From Paenibacillus doosanensis (GTDB taxonomy: Bacteria > Bacillota > Bacilli > Paenibacillales > NBRC-103111), in contig NZ_JANYUY010000008.1 in assembly GCF_025060755.1 (NCBI RefSeq), positions 100,018 to 164,017 of the forward strand: a stretch of DNA of 64,000 nucleotides, given 5' to 3'. Every line of letters starts with the position of its first letter. The stretch's first letter is position 1. Both the position numbers and the translations under genes were made by a program. Positions 51,711 through 62,147 of the stretch are shown here, piece after piece. The notes beneath the pieces were generated by a model, which saw only the letters and a list, made by a program, of their open reading frames with translations, did not search any database and was not told the DNA's origin.

Positions 51711-51754
51711 CATACCAAAAAGCCCGACCCTAAGAAGCATCGGGTCAGGCTGGG
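51711..51754 (-). repeat. 44-bp terminator repeat, copy 1 (left flank of the fic gene)
   Basis: Identical at 41 of 44 positions and in the same orientation to 53022-53065. Read on the minus strand it is a complete intrinsic terminator: AGCCTGACCC and GGGTCGGGCT pair over ten positions (one G-T), followed by TTTTTGG. It lies upstream of exonuclease III, where a terminator on this strand has no gene to serve. Confidence 0.85.
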
Positions 51755-51783
51755 TTGCAATCAAATTATCTATATTTTGATCG

Positions 51784-51812
51784 TTAATCCCAACTTTCCT
51801 TGTATTTATAAT
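51784..51812 (+). promoter_or_regulatory. Promoter of the fic gene
   Basis: TTAATC (51784-51789) and a perfect TATAAT (51807-51812) separated by 17 bp. Transcription would start about 50 bp before the ATG. Confidence 0.55.
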
Positions 51813-51871
51813 CACAAATCGGTTAAAATGTTAATAATATATTACATCCCTTTGGAAAGTGAGGTTTAGTC

Positions 51872-52966
51872 ATGGCGAAAACACCTTTCACACCTGAAAA
51901 TTTACCTTTAACCGGCGAACGAATTAACCAGCTAATGTTCCTTCGGGAATTAATAGAAGCCAATAAAAAGATTGCCCAATATCAGGTGCTGCTTCAAAAT
52001 ACAAAGTTACCTTCCCATTTATTATTAAACCCCGTCATGCTGAATGAAGCGGTGCAGTCAACCAAAATCGAGGGCACCCAAGTCACTCTCGATGAAGTTC
52101 TTGAAGTTGAAGCCCATAGCAGAAAAAATAATAAAGATATACAAGAAGTACTCAATTACTACCATGCGCTCCGGGATGGAATGGACAATCTCGCCGTTCT
52201 GCCGATCTCCACGCGGCTTTTTAAAGCTATGCACGTAACACTAATGTCAAATGGCGTTCGTGGAAGCAATCGTTCTCCGGGTGAGTATAGAAAAATCCAA
52301 AACTTTATCGGCCCTGAAGGCTGCACCATGGAAACAGCAACATACATTCCTCCGCAGCCTCAACTGGTCGATACTTATATGAATAATTTAGAAATATATA
52401 TTAATAATCCTCAGGATCAATTGGATGAACTCGTTCGAGCCGCCATCATACACGCACAGTTCGAAACGATTCATCCATTTCTTAATGGAAATGGGAGAAT
52501 CGGACGCATTTTGATCCCTTTGTACTTATTCAGCAAGAATGTTATCGATTATCCTAATTTCTTTTTAAGTGAAGCATTGGAAAGGGATAAGCATAAATAT
52601 TATCGATTTCTTAATGATACACGGTATAAAGGCGACTGGAATCAATGGATTCACTTTTTCTTAGAAGCGATCATACTTCAGGCAAATAAAAATATCCAAT
52701 TAATCAATGATGTTAATCGCTTGTATGAGCACGATTTGAATTTAGCTCAATCTCTAATTAACAGCAGCGGTGTAAAAAAGTTAATTGATGCCATATACCA
52801 AAAGCCCATTTTCACAGTTCAGACGATTTCTTCAGCGGCAGAAATTCCGGAAGCCACTTGCAGAAGATATCTATCTATTTTGGAATCGCAGAAGATTATA
52901 TTTTCTGACGGAAAAACGCGTTCCAAAACCTATTATTATTATAATCTCCTTGACAAACTACGCTAA
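51872..52966 (+). CDS. Fic family protein with N-terminal inhibitory motif and C-terminal winged helix
   Basis: A 364-residue Fic protein, expected to transfer AMP from ATP to a hydroxyl of a target protein. The catalytic motif is complete, H201-PFLNGNGRIG-R212, and an N-terminal Fic_N-like helix carries S63-TKI-E67-G68, which fits the (S/T)xxxE(G/N) self-inhibitory motif. The C-terminal 80 residues (VQTISSAAEIPEATCRRYLS) resemble a winged helix. By eye codon use is clearly more AT-rich than the neighbours. Its own promoter and GTGAGG ribosome site are present. The gene sits between two copies of a 44-bp terminator, so it looks like a single-gene inserted cassette. No separate antitoxin is seen. 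Confidence 0.93.
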   Translation: MAKTPFTPENLPLTGERINQLMFLRELIEANKKIAQYQVLLQNTKLPSHLLLNPVMLNEAVQSTKIEGTQVTLDEVLEVEAHSRKNNKDIQEVLNYYHALRDGMDNLAVLPISTRLFKAMHVTLMSNGVRGSNRSPGEYRKIQNFIGPEGCTMETATYIPPQPQLVDTYMNNLEIYINNPQDQLDELVRAAIIHAQFETIHPFLNGNGRIGRILIPLYLFSKNVIDYPNFFLSEALERDKHKYYRFLNDTRYKGDWNQWIHFFLEAIILQANKNIQLINDVNRLYEHDLNLAQSLINSSGVKKLIDAIYQKPIFTVQTISSAAEIPEATCRRYLSILESQKIIFSDGKTRSKTYYYYNLLDKLR

Positions 52967-53021
52967 TAGATCATAGTAGCCCTTCGCTTTTAAGCCGGCT
53001 TGATATATAATCCCCCGGCAT

Positions 53022-53065
53022 CATACCAAAAAGCCCGACCCTAGGAAGAACCGGGTCAGGCTGGG
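53022..53065 (-). repeat. 44-bp terminator repeat, copy 2 (right flank of the fic gene)
   Basis: The partner of 51711-51754. On the minus strand it forms the same stem followed by TTTTTGG and lies 68 bp after the stop codon of the mini-ferredoxin gene. It is therefore the natural terminator of the MFS-pxp-flavoprotein operon. Confidence 0.88.
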
Positions 53066-53133
53066 ATGACGACGGACATCTCGTCCGGCTGAACTATCGT
53101 ATCGGCTGCGCAGCAATCCGGCTTCAGCGCCGG

Positions 53134-53445
53134 TTACTCTAACGCAGTAGTCAAATCTTTGATCCAAGGCAAACTCGGCAGCGGCTCGATATGAACCTCG
53201 GATTCGGGAACCGCTCTAATACTGCACAGGTAACCGGCCTTGCCGTTCACGACGGCCATACATTCCTTACAGGCATTGGCCGATCGGCAGGAATATCTGA
53301 CCGATAACGAAGTGTCCTTATGCTCGCGAATCCAGAAGATCGCGTCCAGCAGGCTCATGCCTTCATGATACGGCACCTCGTAATCTTCGATTGTTCTCCC
53401 CGCCTCCGCATCGCCGCGGACGACATGCAATGTTACGTAAGACAT
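53134..53445 (-). CDS. Mini [2Fe-2S] ferredoxin-like protein (SdhB/FrdB N-terminal domain type)
   Basis: A 103-residue protein equivalent to only the N-terminal plant-ferredoxin-like domain of succinate dehydrogenase/fumarate reductase iron-sulfur subunits. The cluster motif is SCRSANACKECMAVVNGKAG with the fourth Cys after it (spacing Cx5Cx2Cx11C). The second half of SdhB, with the 4Fe-4S and 3Fe-4S clusters, is absent. The start at 53445 follows AAGGGGG. It is 68 bp behind the flavoprotein and presumably passes electrons from its FAD. It is the last gene of the operon. Confidence 0.82.
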   Translation of the reverse strand: MSYVTLHVVRGDAEAGRTIEDYEVPYHEGMSLLDAIFWIREHKDTSLSVRYSCRSANACKECMAVVNGKAGYLCSIRAVPESEVHIEPLPSLPWIKDLTTALE

Positions 53446-53513
53446 TGATTTATCCCCCTTTGCTGGGAAGTGTGGTGAAAAGGTTCGCTCCGGCCGCTTG
53501 CTCCGCCGGTTGC

Positions 53514-55208
53514 TTAGGATCTTGCCGGTCCGGGCAGCGGAATTTCCTCCATCGACCATCGGCCCGCGGCATCCAGCCGGAACTTCGTGCTGACCGCGGT
53601 CTCATAAGCGTGATTGTGATCAAGACGGGTGTGCGCGCCGCGGGATTCCCGTCTGGCGAGCGCCCCGGTAATGATCGTTTCGCTCAATTTCAGCATATGA
53701 ACGAGCTCTATCTTCTCTACCAACGTCAGCGCGTAATAGTTTTGTCTGGCCAAGGCGATATTGTCCACACGTGCGGTGAGCTCGCGCAGCTCCTCCAGCG
53801 CGCGGGTCAAGCCGGCTTCCGTGCGCAGCGGCCCCGCGCCTTCCCACATCAGCTTCTGCAGCTCGCGCTTCACCGACAGCATCGAAGCTTCGTCCCGTTC
53901 AACCTGGCGCGGATGCCAGAGCCGTTCCAACCGCTCCAGCTCGGCTTGCAGCCGGCCGGACGGCGCCTTCGGCTTGGCTTGAGCGGCCGTCTCCGCGGCA
54001 ATGCGCCCCGTCACCAGCGCTTCTGTAATCGCGTTGCCCGACAACCGGTTGGCTCCGTGCATGCCGTAGATCAGCTCGCCGCAGGCAAGCAGCCCGGGGA
54101 CGGTCGTTTCCATCCTGCTGTTGACGCGAATCCCGCCCATCGTGAAATGCGCCATCGGCGCCACCTCGACCATATCTTTGGTCAAATCGACGCCTTGATT
54201 TTTCAAAATAGGGATGACCGGTCCGAACGCTTCTTTCAATCGCTCCTCCGGCACCATCCGAAAATCGAGATACGCTCCGCCGTGCGGCGTCCCTCTCCCG
54301 GCTTCGACTTCCTTGAAGATGGCCAGCGTCGTCTGGTCGCGCGCCGCCGTATATTTGCCCGCAACTTCATTATTGTATTTATCCATAAATTCTTCGTGTT
54401 GGCCGTTCAACAGGCGCCCGCCCAATTTATAGCGGAACGGGTCCCACATAATCGGGTCGATCCCGACGAGAGGCGGATGCAGGTGAGCGATCGGGAAAAA
54501 CTGCACCATCTCCATATCCCGCAGCTCCGCTCCCGCTTCGGCCGCCAGCATAAACCCGTCGCCCGTCATATTCGCCGAGGCGCTGTTTCTTTCATAGATT
54601 TCGGTCAAGCCGCCGGTCGCCAGAATAACCGCATTCGCCGCGATCGTCACAGGCCGGAATTGTTCCATCGCAAATCCTACCGCGCCGACGACCGCTCCGT
54701 CTTCCACGACCAGCTTCGTGATCATTATATTTTTGAGCCGTTCGATGGCTTCGTCTTTCCAAATCGCTTTTCTCAGCCCCGCCGACGTCGCGCCGCCTGT
54801 GTTCAAAATGTCCACATATACGCAGCGCCGCCGCGAATGACCCGGAGCCACGACTTGGGAATGCTTCCCGTCCGGCGTTCTCGCCCATTTGACCCCGTAG
54901 CTCTCCGCCTCCAGAATGAGCTCGGGTCCGCGATCCACAATCGTCCGCACGATATCCGGATCGGCCATTCCCCGGCTGCCGTTCATCGTATCTTCAAAGT
55001 GAATATCCGGATGATCTTCTTCCGCTTCTCCCAGCGCAACCGCGACGGTCATCTGCGCCAATATGGTCGCGCCGCCGCGGCCGACCAGGCTTTTATCGGC
55101 CAGCACCACTTTCGCCCCTTCGAGCGCGGCCGCTTTGGCGGCCATCATGCCGGCCGCGCCGGAGCCGATTACCAAAACATCCGTGTTGATATGCAAAGGA
55201 TTCATCAT
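53514..55208 (-). CDS. FAD-dependent oxidoreductase, fumarate reductase/succinate dehydrogenase flavoprotein family
   Basis: A 564-residue soluble flavoprotein. The dinucleotide loop is VLVIGSGAAGMMAAKAA, the His/Arg-rich segment KHSQVVAPGHSRRRCVYVDI is in the capping domain, AVILATGGLTEIYERNSASA follows, and then LLACGELIYGMHGANRLSGN with the second FAD contact. The C-terminal helical domain is of the SdhA type. It is shorter than and different from true SdhA, and no membrane anchor subunit is encoded nearby. It lies 18 bp after pxpA and 68 bp before the mini-ferredoxin. It may oxidise or reduce a carboxylic acid related to 5-oxoproline or its product; this is inference. Confidence 0.85.
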   Translation of the reverse strand: MMNPLHINTDVLVIGSGAAGMMAAKAAALEGAKVVLADKSLVGRGGATILAQMTVAVALGEAEEDHPDIHFEDTMNGSRGMADPDIVRTIVDRGPELILEAESYGVKWARTPDGKHSQVVAPGHSRRRCVYVDILNTGGATSAGLRKAIWKDEAIERLKNIMITKLVVEDGAVVGAVGFAMEQFRPVTIAANAVILATGGLTEIYERNSASANMTGDGFMLAAEAGAELRDMEMVQFFPIAHLHPPLVGIDPIMWDPFRYKLGGRLLNGQHEEFMDKYNNEVAGKYTAARDQTTLAIFKEVEAGRGTPHGGAYLDFRMVPEERLKEAFGPVIPILKNQGVDLTKDMVEVAPMAHFTMGGIRVNSRMETTVPGLLACGELIYGMHGANRLSGNAITEALVTGRIAAETAAQAKPKAPSGRLQAELERLERLWHPRQVERDEASMLSVKRELQKLMWEGAGPLRTEAGLTRALEELRELTARVDNIALARQNYYALTLVEKIELVHMLKLSETIITGALARRESRGAHTRLDHNHAYETAVSTKFRLDAAGRWSMEEIPLPGPARS

Positions 55209-55226
55209 TGCGCGCTCCTATCCGTG

Positions 55227-56006
55227 TCAGGAATTGTCGGAAATGGTTTTTCCGATCGATTGAACCGTGATGCCCGCTTGCCGCAGCGATTCGTTAATCA
55301 TCCGGGCAAATTCGAGCGCGTGCGCTCCGTCGCCGTGAATGCAAACCGTATCCGCCTGAATGAGGACATCCGTATTTTGCCTTGAAAGCACTTTGCCTTC
55401 GTTGACCATGCGGATGACCTGCTTCACAGCCTCCCGGTCGTCCGTGATCATCGCATCCGGCTGTCTGCGCGGAGTCAGCGTACCGTTGTCCTGGTACGTG
55501 CGATCGGAGAATACTTCGCTCGCCGTGCGCAGCCCGGCCTTCTTCCCGGCCTTGAGCAGCTCGCTGTTCGCCAGCCCGAACAAGATCAGCTCGGGATCGA
55601 CCTTATAGACCGCTTCGGCGATCGCTTCGGCCAAACCGGGGTTGACCGCCGCCATGTTGTACAGCTCGCCGTGGGCTTTCACATGCTGCATCGTACCGCC
55701 TTCGGACCGGACGAATCCCCATAGCGCGCCGATCTGGTATACGGCGATGTCGTAAGCTTCTTGCGGGGAGATGTCCATCTTCCTCCGGCCGAAGCCGATC
55801 AAATCCTGCAAGCCCGGATGCGCGCCAATGGCTACTCCGTTCTCCAGCGCCAGCTTGACCGTCTTTCTCATCGTGCCGGCATCCCCCGCATGGAACCCGC
55901 AGGCGATATTGGCGGACGTGACATACGATAATATTTCCTCGTCTCTGCCGAGACGGTAAGCGCCGAAGCTTTCTCCCATATCGCAATTCAGATCCACATA
56001 TCTCAT
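55227..56006 (-). CDS. pxpA: 5-oxoprolinase subunit PxpA (LamB/YcsF)
   Basis: A 259-residue subunit of the ATP-dependent PxpABC complex that opens 5-oxoproline to glutamate. It begins [19 protein letters not shown], then [38 protein letters not shown] and [12 protein letters not shown], all diagnostic. The ATG follows TAAGGAGG and lies 12 bp behind pxpC. The operon order is MFS transporter, pxpB, pxpC, pxpA, flavoprotein, ferredoxin. Confidence 0.94.
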   Translation of the reverse strand: MRYVDLNCDMGESFGAYRLGRDEEILSYVTSANIACGFHAGDAGTMRKTVKLALENGVAIGAHPGLQDLIGFGRRKMDISPQEAYDIAVYQIGALWGFVRSEGGTMQHVKAHGELYNMAAVNPGLAEAIAEAVYKVDPELILFGLANSELLKAGKKAGLRTASEVFSDRTYQDNGTLTPRRQPDAMITDDREAVKQVIRMVNEGKVLSRQNTDVLIQADTVCIHGDGAHALEFARMINESLRQAGITVQSIGKTISDNS

Positions 56007-56018
56007 GAAAATGCCTCC

Positions 56019-57023
56019 TTAAAAGAAATACATTTGAATGCTCTTTCTCAAATTGCGCAAATTCCATTCCATCAGCAAATACGATTCTTGAGCCTCAATA
56101 AGATCCGCCTGCCTAAACCTTACGCTGCTGCCGATTTGCGCCTGCGCAAGCAACGGCAAGTCCGCCGCAAGGACCTGCGCTATCTTCGGATACCCTCCCG
56201 TCGTTTGCCGGTCGGCCATCAATACAATCGGGTTCCCGTCCGGCGGAACCTGAACCGTTCCGAACGTCACCGGCTCGGACAGCATGTCCAGCGGCTCCCG
56301 CAAGTACAGCGGCTGCCCCGCGAGCCGGTAGCCCATCCGGTCCGATTGAGGCTGAACTTTAAATTCCGCCGAGAACAGGGCCTCCAGGCCCGCGGCATCG
56401 AATAAATCGGATTGCGCGCCGGGCATGACGCGAATTTCGGGATTCGGGTTATAGGCGGGCATCATTTCGTAGGATACGCGCCATTTTACGGATTGAAAGG
56501 CCGCATCGCCTGCATCGGCATGAAGCCGCCGCATTATGTTCTCTCCGAGCTCCGTTGCGTCCTTAAGCCGCAGCCGGTCGCCTTCCTTCAGCGCCCGGCC
56601 CTCCAAGCCTCCGAGACCGGCACGCAGATAAGTTGAGCGGCTGCCGAGCTGCTCCGGAACGTCGAAGCCTCCCGAGACGGCGATATAACAGCGGCAGCCT
56701 TCGCGGGAAGAGCCGAGCAGCAGCGTCGCCCCGGCGTTTACATACACCGGTCTCCATAGAGGCGCCGGAACGCCGTCGATGGATGCGGTAAAGCCCGGTC
56801 CGCAGACGGCGATCAGCGCAGGCGCTGCAAAATATAACGTCGGGCCGATCAGCGTCGCTTCCAGAGCGGCTTCCTTCGCGTCATTGCCGACCAGCAAATT
56901 CGCCGTTTGATGCGCGAAGCTGTCCATCGGCCCGCTCACAATGACGCCGTACTTTTGGTAACCGTACCTGCCCGCATCCTGCAATGTCGTGAGCAGGCCG
57001 GGCTTGCGAACATGAATCGTCAT
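56019..57023 (-). CDS. pxpC: 5-oxoprolinase subunit PxpC (KipA, biotin-dependent carboxyltransferase family)
   Basis: A 334-residue subunit of the 5-oxoprolinase complex. It begins IHVRKPGLLTTLQDAGRYGY and contains GPMDSFAHQTANLLVGN, AVSGGFDVPEQLGSRSTYLR and MADRQTTGGYPKIAQVLAAD, as in KipA/urea amidolyase C-terminal halves. ATG 57023 has GGAGGG upstream; a further in-frame ATG at 57047 falls in the end of pxpB. It is read immediately after pxpB, with a four-base gap. Confidence 0.92.
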   Translation of the reverse strand: MTIHVRKPGLLTTLQDAGRYGYQKYGVIVSGPMDSFAHQTANLLVGNDAKEAALEATLIGPTLYFAAPALIAVCGPGFTASIDGVPAPLWRPVYVNAGATLLLGSSREGCRCYIAVSGGFDVPEQLGSRSTYLRAGLGGLEGRALKEGDRLRLKDATELGENIMRRLHADAGDAAFQSVKWRVSYEMMPAYNPNPEIRVMPGAQSDLFDAAGLEALFSAEFKVQPQSDRMGYRLAGQPLYLREPLDMLSEPVTFGTVQVPPDGNPIVLMADRQTTGGYPKIAQVLAADLPLLAQAQIGSSVRFRQADLIEAQESYLLMEWNLRNLRKSIQMYFF

Positions 57024-57027
57024 CGGT

Positions 57028-57801
57028 TTATTCCCTCCACTGGTCATACTCCTTGCGGGTGATCGGGTAAAATCGTATCAGATTCCCCGCTTCGAGCAAG
57101 GTGGGAGGCTGCCGATCCGGTAAAAACAAAGAGAGCGGCGTGCGCCCGATCAGCTGCCAGCCGCCCGGCGTTTCGATCGGATAAATGCCGGTTTGTTCCC
57201 CGGCGATGCCGACCGTTCCCGGCGGAATGGCAAGACGCGGAGACGGCTTGCGAGGAGCCGCAATCCGCTTATCCATTCCTCCCAGGTAAGGAAAGCCGGG
57301 AGCGAACCCCAGCATGTAGACCAAATAGCGTCCGCCGGAATGAATCCGAATTACTTCGTCCGTACTGAGTCCGTTGATCTCCGCCACATGCTCCAAATCC
57401 GCCCCGAATTCGTCTCCGTAGCAGACGGGAATGTCGACAACCTTAGGTTCAGGCACCGAGCCTTCATTCAACTGCTCCACGATCGCAAGCAATTGATGCT
57501 TCGCAATGTCATACGGATAACGCAATTCTCCTTCTGGCGGCGCCATGCCGTCATTCAGAAAAAGCCGCACAGGGTCGTATACGACCGTAACCGAAGTAAA
57601 CGCCGGGATAAATTCAACCATTCCGTCGAACGGATGCTTGGCCAAATGATCGGACAATACTCGGACCTTCATATGGGTCTCCTCATCCGCCCGCTCTCCC
57701 AGCTTCACGGCAATGGCGCTTTCCCCTAGCGGGGACATTTCTACATATCGGATAACAACAACCCCTTTACTTTTAAGAAGCGATTCCTTCGCTTTCCACA
57801 T
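57028..57801 (-). CDS. pxpB: 5-oxoprolinase subunit PxpB (KipI)
   Basis: About 240-257 residues. The family blocks are SPLGESAIAVKLGERADEET, FTSVTVVYDP, DIPVCYGDEFGADLEHVAEI, YLVYMLGFAPGFPYLGGMD and PAGTV-like IPPGTVGIAGEQTGIYPIET. Together with PxpC it activates the lactam; KipI relatives can also inhibit sporulation kinase KinA. The start is uncertain. ATG 57801 overlaps the transporter gene by 29 bp and lacks a ribosome site. AAAGGGG just before VVVIRYVEMSP has no standard start at the right distance, and ATG 57738 is a second candidate. Confidence 0.9.
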   Translation of the reverse strand: MWKAKESLLKSKGVVVIRYVEMSPLGESAIAVKLGERADEETHMKVRVLSDHLAKHPFDGMVEFIPAFTSVTVVYDPVRLFLNDGMAPPEGELRYPYDIAKHQLLAIVEQLNEGSVPEPKVVDIPVCYGDEFGADLEHVAEINGLSTDEVIRIHSGGRYLVYMLGFAPGFPYLGGMDKRIAAPRKPSPRLAIPPGTVGIAGEQTGIYPIETPGGWQLIGRTPLSLFLPDRQPPTLLEAGNLIRFYPITRKEYDQWRE

Positions 57802-59161
57802 CTTGTCCGATCGGTTCCCACTTGATCAGCAGCGTCGCAGCGAGCCCGAGGAAGGGTACGATCGCCAGCAGCAGCAGCGTATTGTATAAACCGGCTGCAG
57901 CGAGCACGACGGGAAATAGAAAGAAGCCCAAAATACTGCCGACGCGCGTAATGCCTTGTCCGAATCCGGCGCCAAGTCCTCTAAGCTCCGTAGGATACGA
58001 CAGCGTCGCCATCGTCATCCCTTGCGAGCCCGGTCCGAAAGCATGACCGAATATAAAGGCTGCAAGCAGCACGGCCGAGACGCCGACGTAAGAATTCCCT
58101 GTCGTCCCCATGAGCAGCAAACCGATAACCGCTATCACGTAACCGACAATCGACAGCTTGCGGACGCCCCAGCGGGTATTGAGGGATGCGCCGAGAAATC
58201 CGCCGAGCGCCCCGAACAAATTGAACACAATCGTGCCGATGATGGCGTAGATGACGCCTTTTCCGAAAATAATCGTCGAAATCGTCGGGATATAGAAGCC
58301 TACGGCGAAATATTCCATACTTTGCGTAAAGGTAATGATCGAAGCGAGTATGGTTCTAAGTTTGTATTTCCCCCTGAAGATTTCGGCGTAAGACAGCTTC
58401 GCCTTGCTCGGCGCATCGGGGGCGCTTTTGGCGGCCGGATGAACGCGAACTTCGATTTGATACGTTTTGCGGATCACGTTGGCGCTTTCCTCCAGCGACA
58501 AATGATGAGCGGCCCATAAAGGACTTTCGTTCATATAGAAATACCGTAAAAATAACACGATGAGTGCAAACACGCCGCCCAGACCGACAGACCATCTCCA
58601 AATATATTCATGCTGATTCAAAAAATAAAACGGCAGTGCAATCAACCCGGTAACCGAAGCGGCGCTAAACCATAGAGGGCACCATAATGTGACATTCGCG
58701 CCTTTTTTCTTCATATTGCTGTATTCCGCAATGAAGCTTAAAGCTACGGGAATATCAAGACCGACCCCGATGCCCATGAGCAGACGGAAAAAAACGAGCC
58801 AGCCGAAGTTTGGCGAGAGGGCTGCGCCGAATGCGGCGAACACCATCAAAAACAAATCGATCAAGAACATTTTATTACGGCCGAATTTATCCGTATAGTA
58901 CCCTCCGAATACAGCCCCCAATAAAGAACCTACGGCCATAATGGCCGTCAAGCTTCCCAGCTCGACCGCCGTCAAACCGAACTGCTGCTGCAGCTGGGCG
59001 GTGCCGATTCCGATGCTCGTGAAATCGTAAGCGTCTACAAACACGCCCGCCAGCGCCAGCAAAATAATTTTGAATCCCGGCTTGCTTACCGGATTGGAGT
59101 TGATGAAATCGACGATGTCACGTCTGCTCCTGACTTCCAATACTCGCGCCTGCTCATTCAT
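57773..59161 (-). CDS. MFS transporter, sugar/acid symporter type
   Basis: A 462-residue membrane carrier with 12 predicted helices. A cytoplasmic N-terminus of about 28 residues precedes IILLALAGVFVDAYDFTSIG. The MFS loop motif is GGYYTDKFGRNKMFLIDLF, and RLLMGIGVGLDIPVALSFIA follows. The central loop (residues about 220-255) is charged. It heads the pxp operon, so it probably imports 5-oxoproline or the related acid that the operon breaks down. The ATG follows GAAGGAG. A palindrome and a promoter lie directly upstream, shared with the divergent IclR gene. Confidence 0.9.
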   Translation of the reverse strand: MNEQARVLEVRSRRDIVDFINSNPVSKPGFKIILLALAGVFVDAYDFTSIGIGTAQLQQQFGLTAVELGSLTAIMAVGSLLGAVFGGYYTDKFGRNKMFLIDLFLMVFAAFGAALSPNFGWLVFFRLLMGIGVGLDIPVALSFIAEYSNMKKKGANVTLWCPLWFSAASVTGLIALPFYFLNQHEYIWRWSVGLGGVFALIVLFLRYFYMNESPLWAAHHLSLEESANVIRKTYQIEVRVHPAAKSAPDAPSKAKLSYAEIFRGKYKLRTILASIITFTQSMEYFAVGFYIPTISTIIFGKGVIYAIIGTIVFNLFGALGGFLGASLNTRWGVRKLSIVGYVIAVIGLLLMGTTGNSYVGVSAVLLAAFIFGHAFGPGSQGMTMATLSYPTELRGLGAGFGQGITRVGSILGFFLFPVVLAAAGLYNTLLLLAIVPFLGLAATLLIKWEPIGQDVESEGIAS

Positions 59162-59190
59162 CTTGTCATTGACTCCTTCTTCGATTATTT

Positions 59191-59207
59191 GTTCCGATTT
59201 TCGGAAC
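59191..59207. promoter_or_regulatory. Candidate IclR operator
   Basis: GTTCCGATTTTCGGAAC is a 17-bp palindrome with perfect 7-bp arms, of the TTCC...GGAA kind used by IclR-family proteins. It is followed by a third half-site AATTCCG. It lies 30 bp before the MFS start codon, downstream of the operon's promoter, where a bound IclR regulator would block transcription. Confidence 0.55.
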
Positions 59208-59242
59208 TGTAATTCCGTTTTTCAATCCATATATATACGATC

Positions 59243-59270
59243 ATTATAGTCGGTATTTAACGAAAATCAA
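59243..59270 (-). promoter_or_regulatory. Promoter of the MFS-pxp-flavoprotein operon
   Basis: On the minus strand TTGATT (59265-59270) and a perfect TATAAT (59243-59248) with a 16-bp spacer. Confidence 0.6.
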
Positions 59271-59414
59271 GAAAAACTTTTGCACCCGATTCATTGCATG
59301 ACGGCAGCGGCCATGGAGTTCCCCCATCATTCAGTGTATACTTGATTTACGAAAGGAAACGCCAGTCAATATTGCAAAATCGTCATCAGCCAATTCGGGA
59401 GGAACCGTCGCAAC

Positions 59415-60185
59415 GTGCAGAACAAAAATAAAACCGTCGTCAGATCGATGGATATTCTTAACCTTTTCTTAGATCGCTTCAAGCTGAGCATGAATGAAAT
59501 CGTACAGCTCTCGGGTATTCCCAAAACTTCCGTGCATCGAATGATCGGTTCGCTGGAAGACATGGGCTTTCTTCATAAAGACAAAGACGGGTATTACTCC
59601 CTCGGGTTGTTGTTCCTTCAATTCGGAAATCTGGTCGCCGAGCGGCTGGACATCCGCCGGATCGCTTTGCCGGTGATGGAAAAGCTGCGGGACGACATCG
59701 GGAACGCGGTCCATCTCGTCCTCAGGGACGGGCAAGAATGCATATACATTGAAAAACTGGATACGAATCATCCCGTTCGGCTGTTCACCAAAATAGGCAA
59801 AAAAGCCCCCCTGTATGCCGGAGCATCCTCGCGGACGATTCTTGCTTTCATGCCTGACGATGAGCGGGAACGCTACGTCGATGAGATTGAACTATTGCCG
59901 ATCAGCTCCGGAACGATGACCGATAAGGATGCGCTGCGCGCCTCGCTGGAGCTTACCCGGCGACGGGGCTACAGCTTCAGCCGTTCCGAGCTTGAAGATT
60001 ATACCGCCGAGTTAAGCGCCCCGATCTTCGATCATACGGGACAAATTATCGCCGCGCTCAGCTCCGCAGCGCTCGAAGTGCAGTTCGGGGAGGAAAACCT
60101 GCCTGAACTGATACATCAAGTCAGACAGGCCGCCGCAGAAATATCGCGGAGGCTCGGCTGCAACGAGACGAGATCATTCGGCTAA
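59415..60185 (+). CDS. IclR family transcriptional regulator
   Basis: A 256-residue regulator. The N-terminal winged helix has MNEIVQLSGIPKTSVHRMIG and FLHKDKDGYYSLG. The C-terminal effector domain has IGKKAPLYAGASSRTILAFM and ELEDYTAELSAPIFDHTGQI. The GTG start follows GGGAGGAACC at a somewhat long spacing. It is divergent from the MFS-pxp operon and very likely controls it in response to the transported acid. A small hairpin (ATCCAGC / GCTGGAT) follows at about 60245. Confidence 0.9.
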   Translation: MQNKNKTVVRSMDILNLFLDRFKLSMNEIVQLSGIPKTSVHRMIGSLEDMGFLHKDKDGYYSLGLLFLQFGNLVAERLDIRRIALPVMEKLRDDIGNAVHLVLRDGQECIYIEKLDTNHPVRLFTKIGKKAPLYAGASSRTILAFMPDDERERYVDEIELLPISSGTMTDKDALRASLELTRRRGYSFSRSELEDYTAELSAPIFDHTGQIIAALSSAALEVQFGEENLPELIHQVRQAAAEISRRLGCNETRSFG

Positions 60186-60366
60186 TCGTAGAACAAATCC
60201 CCCAAAAGTGACGTGATGCTCTGAAGCTTATTCCGTCCGCCGCATCCAGCCTAAGCTGGATCGGCGTCTAACCCTTCCTCTGGGATCGTTCTATGGGTAG
60301 ACTTTCCTTTCGGGGGAGCCCCCCCGGATATCCATAGGAAATTGCTGCGCATCATTTCCTAAACAA

Positions 60367-60410
60367 CAAAAAAAGGACAAGCCCGCCATCACAGCGACTT
60401 GTCCTTTTCT
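60367..60410 (-). terminator. Rho-independent terminator of the arabinofuranosidase gene
   Basis: On the minus strand AAAAGGACAAG and CTTGTCCTTTT form an 11-bp stem with a GC-rich loop, followed by TTTTTGTT. Confidence 0.9.
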
Positions 60411-60426
60411 CTATCCGGTTCCGCGC

Positions 60427-62013
<1,587 letters not shown>

Positions 62014-62147
62014 TTAGGTAAAAAAGAAGGATGGCGATTTCATCGCGGCCTGCGGTCCATCTATTCACCATGGTTTTAAGGCCGTGGCTGGAAGCTTCGA
62101 CCGACGCCGGTACTCTCCGATCGCTGCGGAAGTCTGCCCGCCCTCAT

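Noticed and set aside
53391..55385. Long open frame (664 codons) on the plus strand across the flavoprotein and mini-ferredoxin genes
   Set aside because: Antisense shadow of two genes with clear FAD and cluster motifs. The translation is low-complexity and rich in Arg/His/Pro, without a plausible start.
60280..60340. GGGGGAGCCCCCC-like palindromic stretch after the IclR gene
   Set aside because: A possible hairpin but without a T-run or clear position for a terminator, and no other support for function.
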